From Rhodospirillaceae bacterium (lineage in GTDB: Bacteria; Pseudomonadota; Alphaproteobacteria; DSM-16000; Inquilinaceae), in the NCBI GenBank assembly GCA_020425485.1, contig JAGQRL010000242.1, positions 1 to 25,911 of the forward strand: a stretch of DNA of 25,911 nucleotides, written 5' to 3'. Shown in pieces: positions 25,658 to 25,911 of the stretch (the first letter of the stretch is position 1; every line of letters starts with the position of its first letter). A program made the translations under genes and the position numbers. The notes under the pieces were generated by a model. That model ran no database searches. It was given only the letters and a program-made list of their open reading frames with translations, and had not been told where the DNA came from.

Positions 25658-25911
25658 ATGTCGACCAAACGGCTTGTCTTCCTTGGCGCCCTGATGGGCA
25701 CCGCGCTGGCGGCCTTCGCTCCGGCCCAGGCCCAGGAATATACGCTCCGCTTCAACCACGTGCTGGGGCCGGGCGAACCCTTCCACCAGGGCTTTCTGAA
25801 CTGGGCGGACCGGGTGGCCGAACGGACCGGTGGCGGCCTGACCATCGAGGTTTTCCACAGCGCCCAGCTTGGCGTGGAAGAGGACATCATCGAGCAGATC
25901 CGCCAGGGCGC
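25658..25911 (+). CDS. TRAP transporter periplasmic substrate-binding protein DctP-type (3' end outside window)
   Basis: The first 84 codons of a TRAP-type solute-binding protein, which captures an organic-acid substrate in the periplasm for the membrane DctQM-type permease. Seen: a signal peptide (K/R-containing start MSTKRL, hydrophobic core VFLGALMGTALAAF, cleavage probably after AQAQ), then EYTLRFNHVLGPGEPFHQG and NWADRVAERTGGGLTIEVF, and HSAQLG before GVEEDIIEQIRQG. This is the standard DctP N-terminal pattern. The C-terminus and the expected permease genes are cut off by the window end. Its position after two dehydrogenase genes suggests that it imports their substrate. Confidence 0.9.
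   Translation, partial: MSTKRLVFLGALMGTALAAFAPAQAQEYTLRFNHVLGPGEPFHQGFLNWADRVAERTGGGLTIEVFHSAQLGVEEDIIEQIRQG

Overview
The window is GC-rich, with strong codon third-position GC bias and tightly overlapping operons. It looks like chromosomal DNA of a free-living alphaproteobacterium, most likely from the Azospirillum / Rhodospirillum centenum group (Rhodospirillales). That placement is an inference. It rests on the base composition, a CtrA-type TTAA-N7-TTAA box, and a chemosensory operon whose gene content closely resembles the R. centenum Che3 (cyst-development) cluster. No tRNA, rRNA, CRISPR array, transposase or attachment site was seen.

Region 1 (1-4138) is the 3' part of a phenylacetate degradation operon: paaA (cut by the window edge), paaB, paaC, paaD and paaE. 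Together these encode the phenylacetyl-CoA 1,2-epoxidase and its assembly and reductase proteins. They are followed, with an 11-base overlap, by an extra ferritin-like protein of the PaaA/PaaC family that is not part of the classical operon.

Region 2 (4139-9127) opens with a 600-base-plus intergenic stretch. It runs from a GC-rich hairpin into an AT-rich segment carrying a TTAAC cluster and a perfect CtrA-type box. A two-gene unit follows: a membrane sensor histidine kinase, then a REC-DUF3369-degenerate GGDEF-EAL response regulator predicted to hydrolyse cyclic di-GMP. A strong hairpin closes the unit.

Region 3 (9128-20889) is a complete non-classical chemosensory operon: cheW, cheR (with C-terminal TPR-like region), a second cheW, a tandem-HAMP MCP, a hybrid cheA (CheA-REC), cheB, and a large REC-GAF-GAF-PAS-HisKA-HATPase-REC hybrid kinase resembling CheS3. 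It has no stand-alone cheY, cheD, cheZ or flagellar gene. A REC-EAL protein (21051-22253) follows after a 161-base gap. Phosphodiesterase-type response regulators therefore bracket the chemosensory operon, suggesting an array that feeds cyclic di-GMP and developmental control rather than flagellar switching.

Region 4 (22254-25911) is catabolic. A GntR-family regulator with two winged-helix domains on the minus strand diverges from an operon of an SDR dehydrogenase (DHRS6/BDH2-like), an Ldh_2-family 2-oxo/hydroxy-acid oxidoreductase and a TRAP-transporter binding protein (cut by the right edge). This is probably an uptake-and-oxidation module for a sugar acid or hydroxy acid. A GTGTACAC palindrome in the divergent promoter is a candidate operator.
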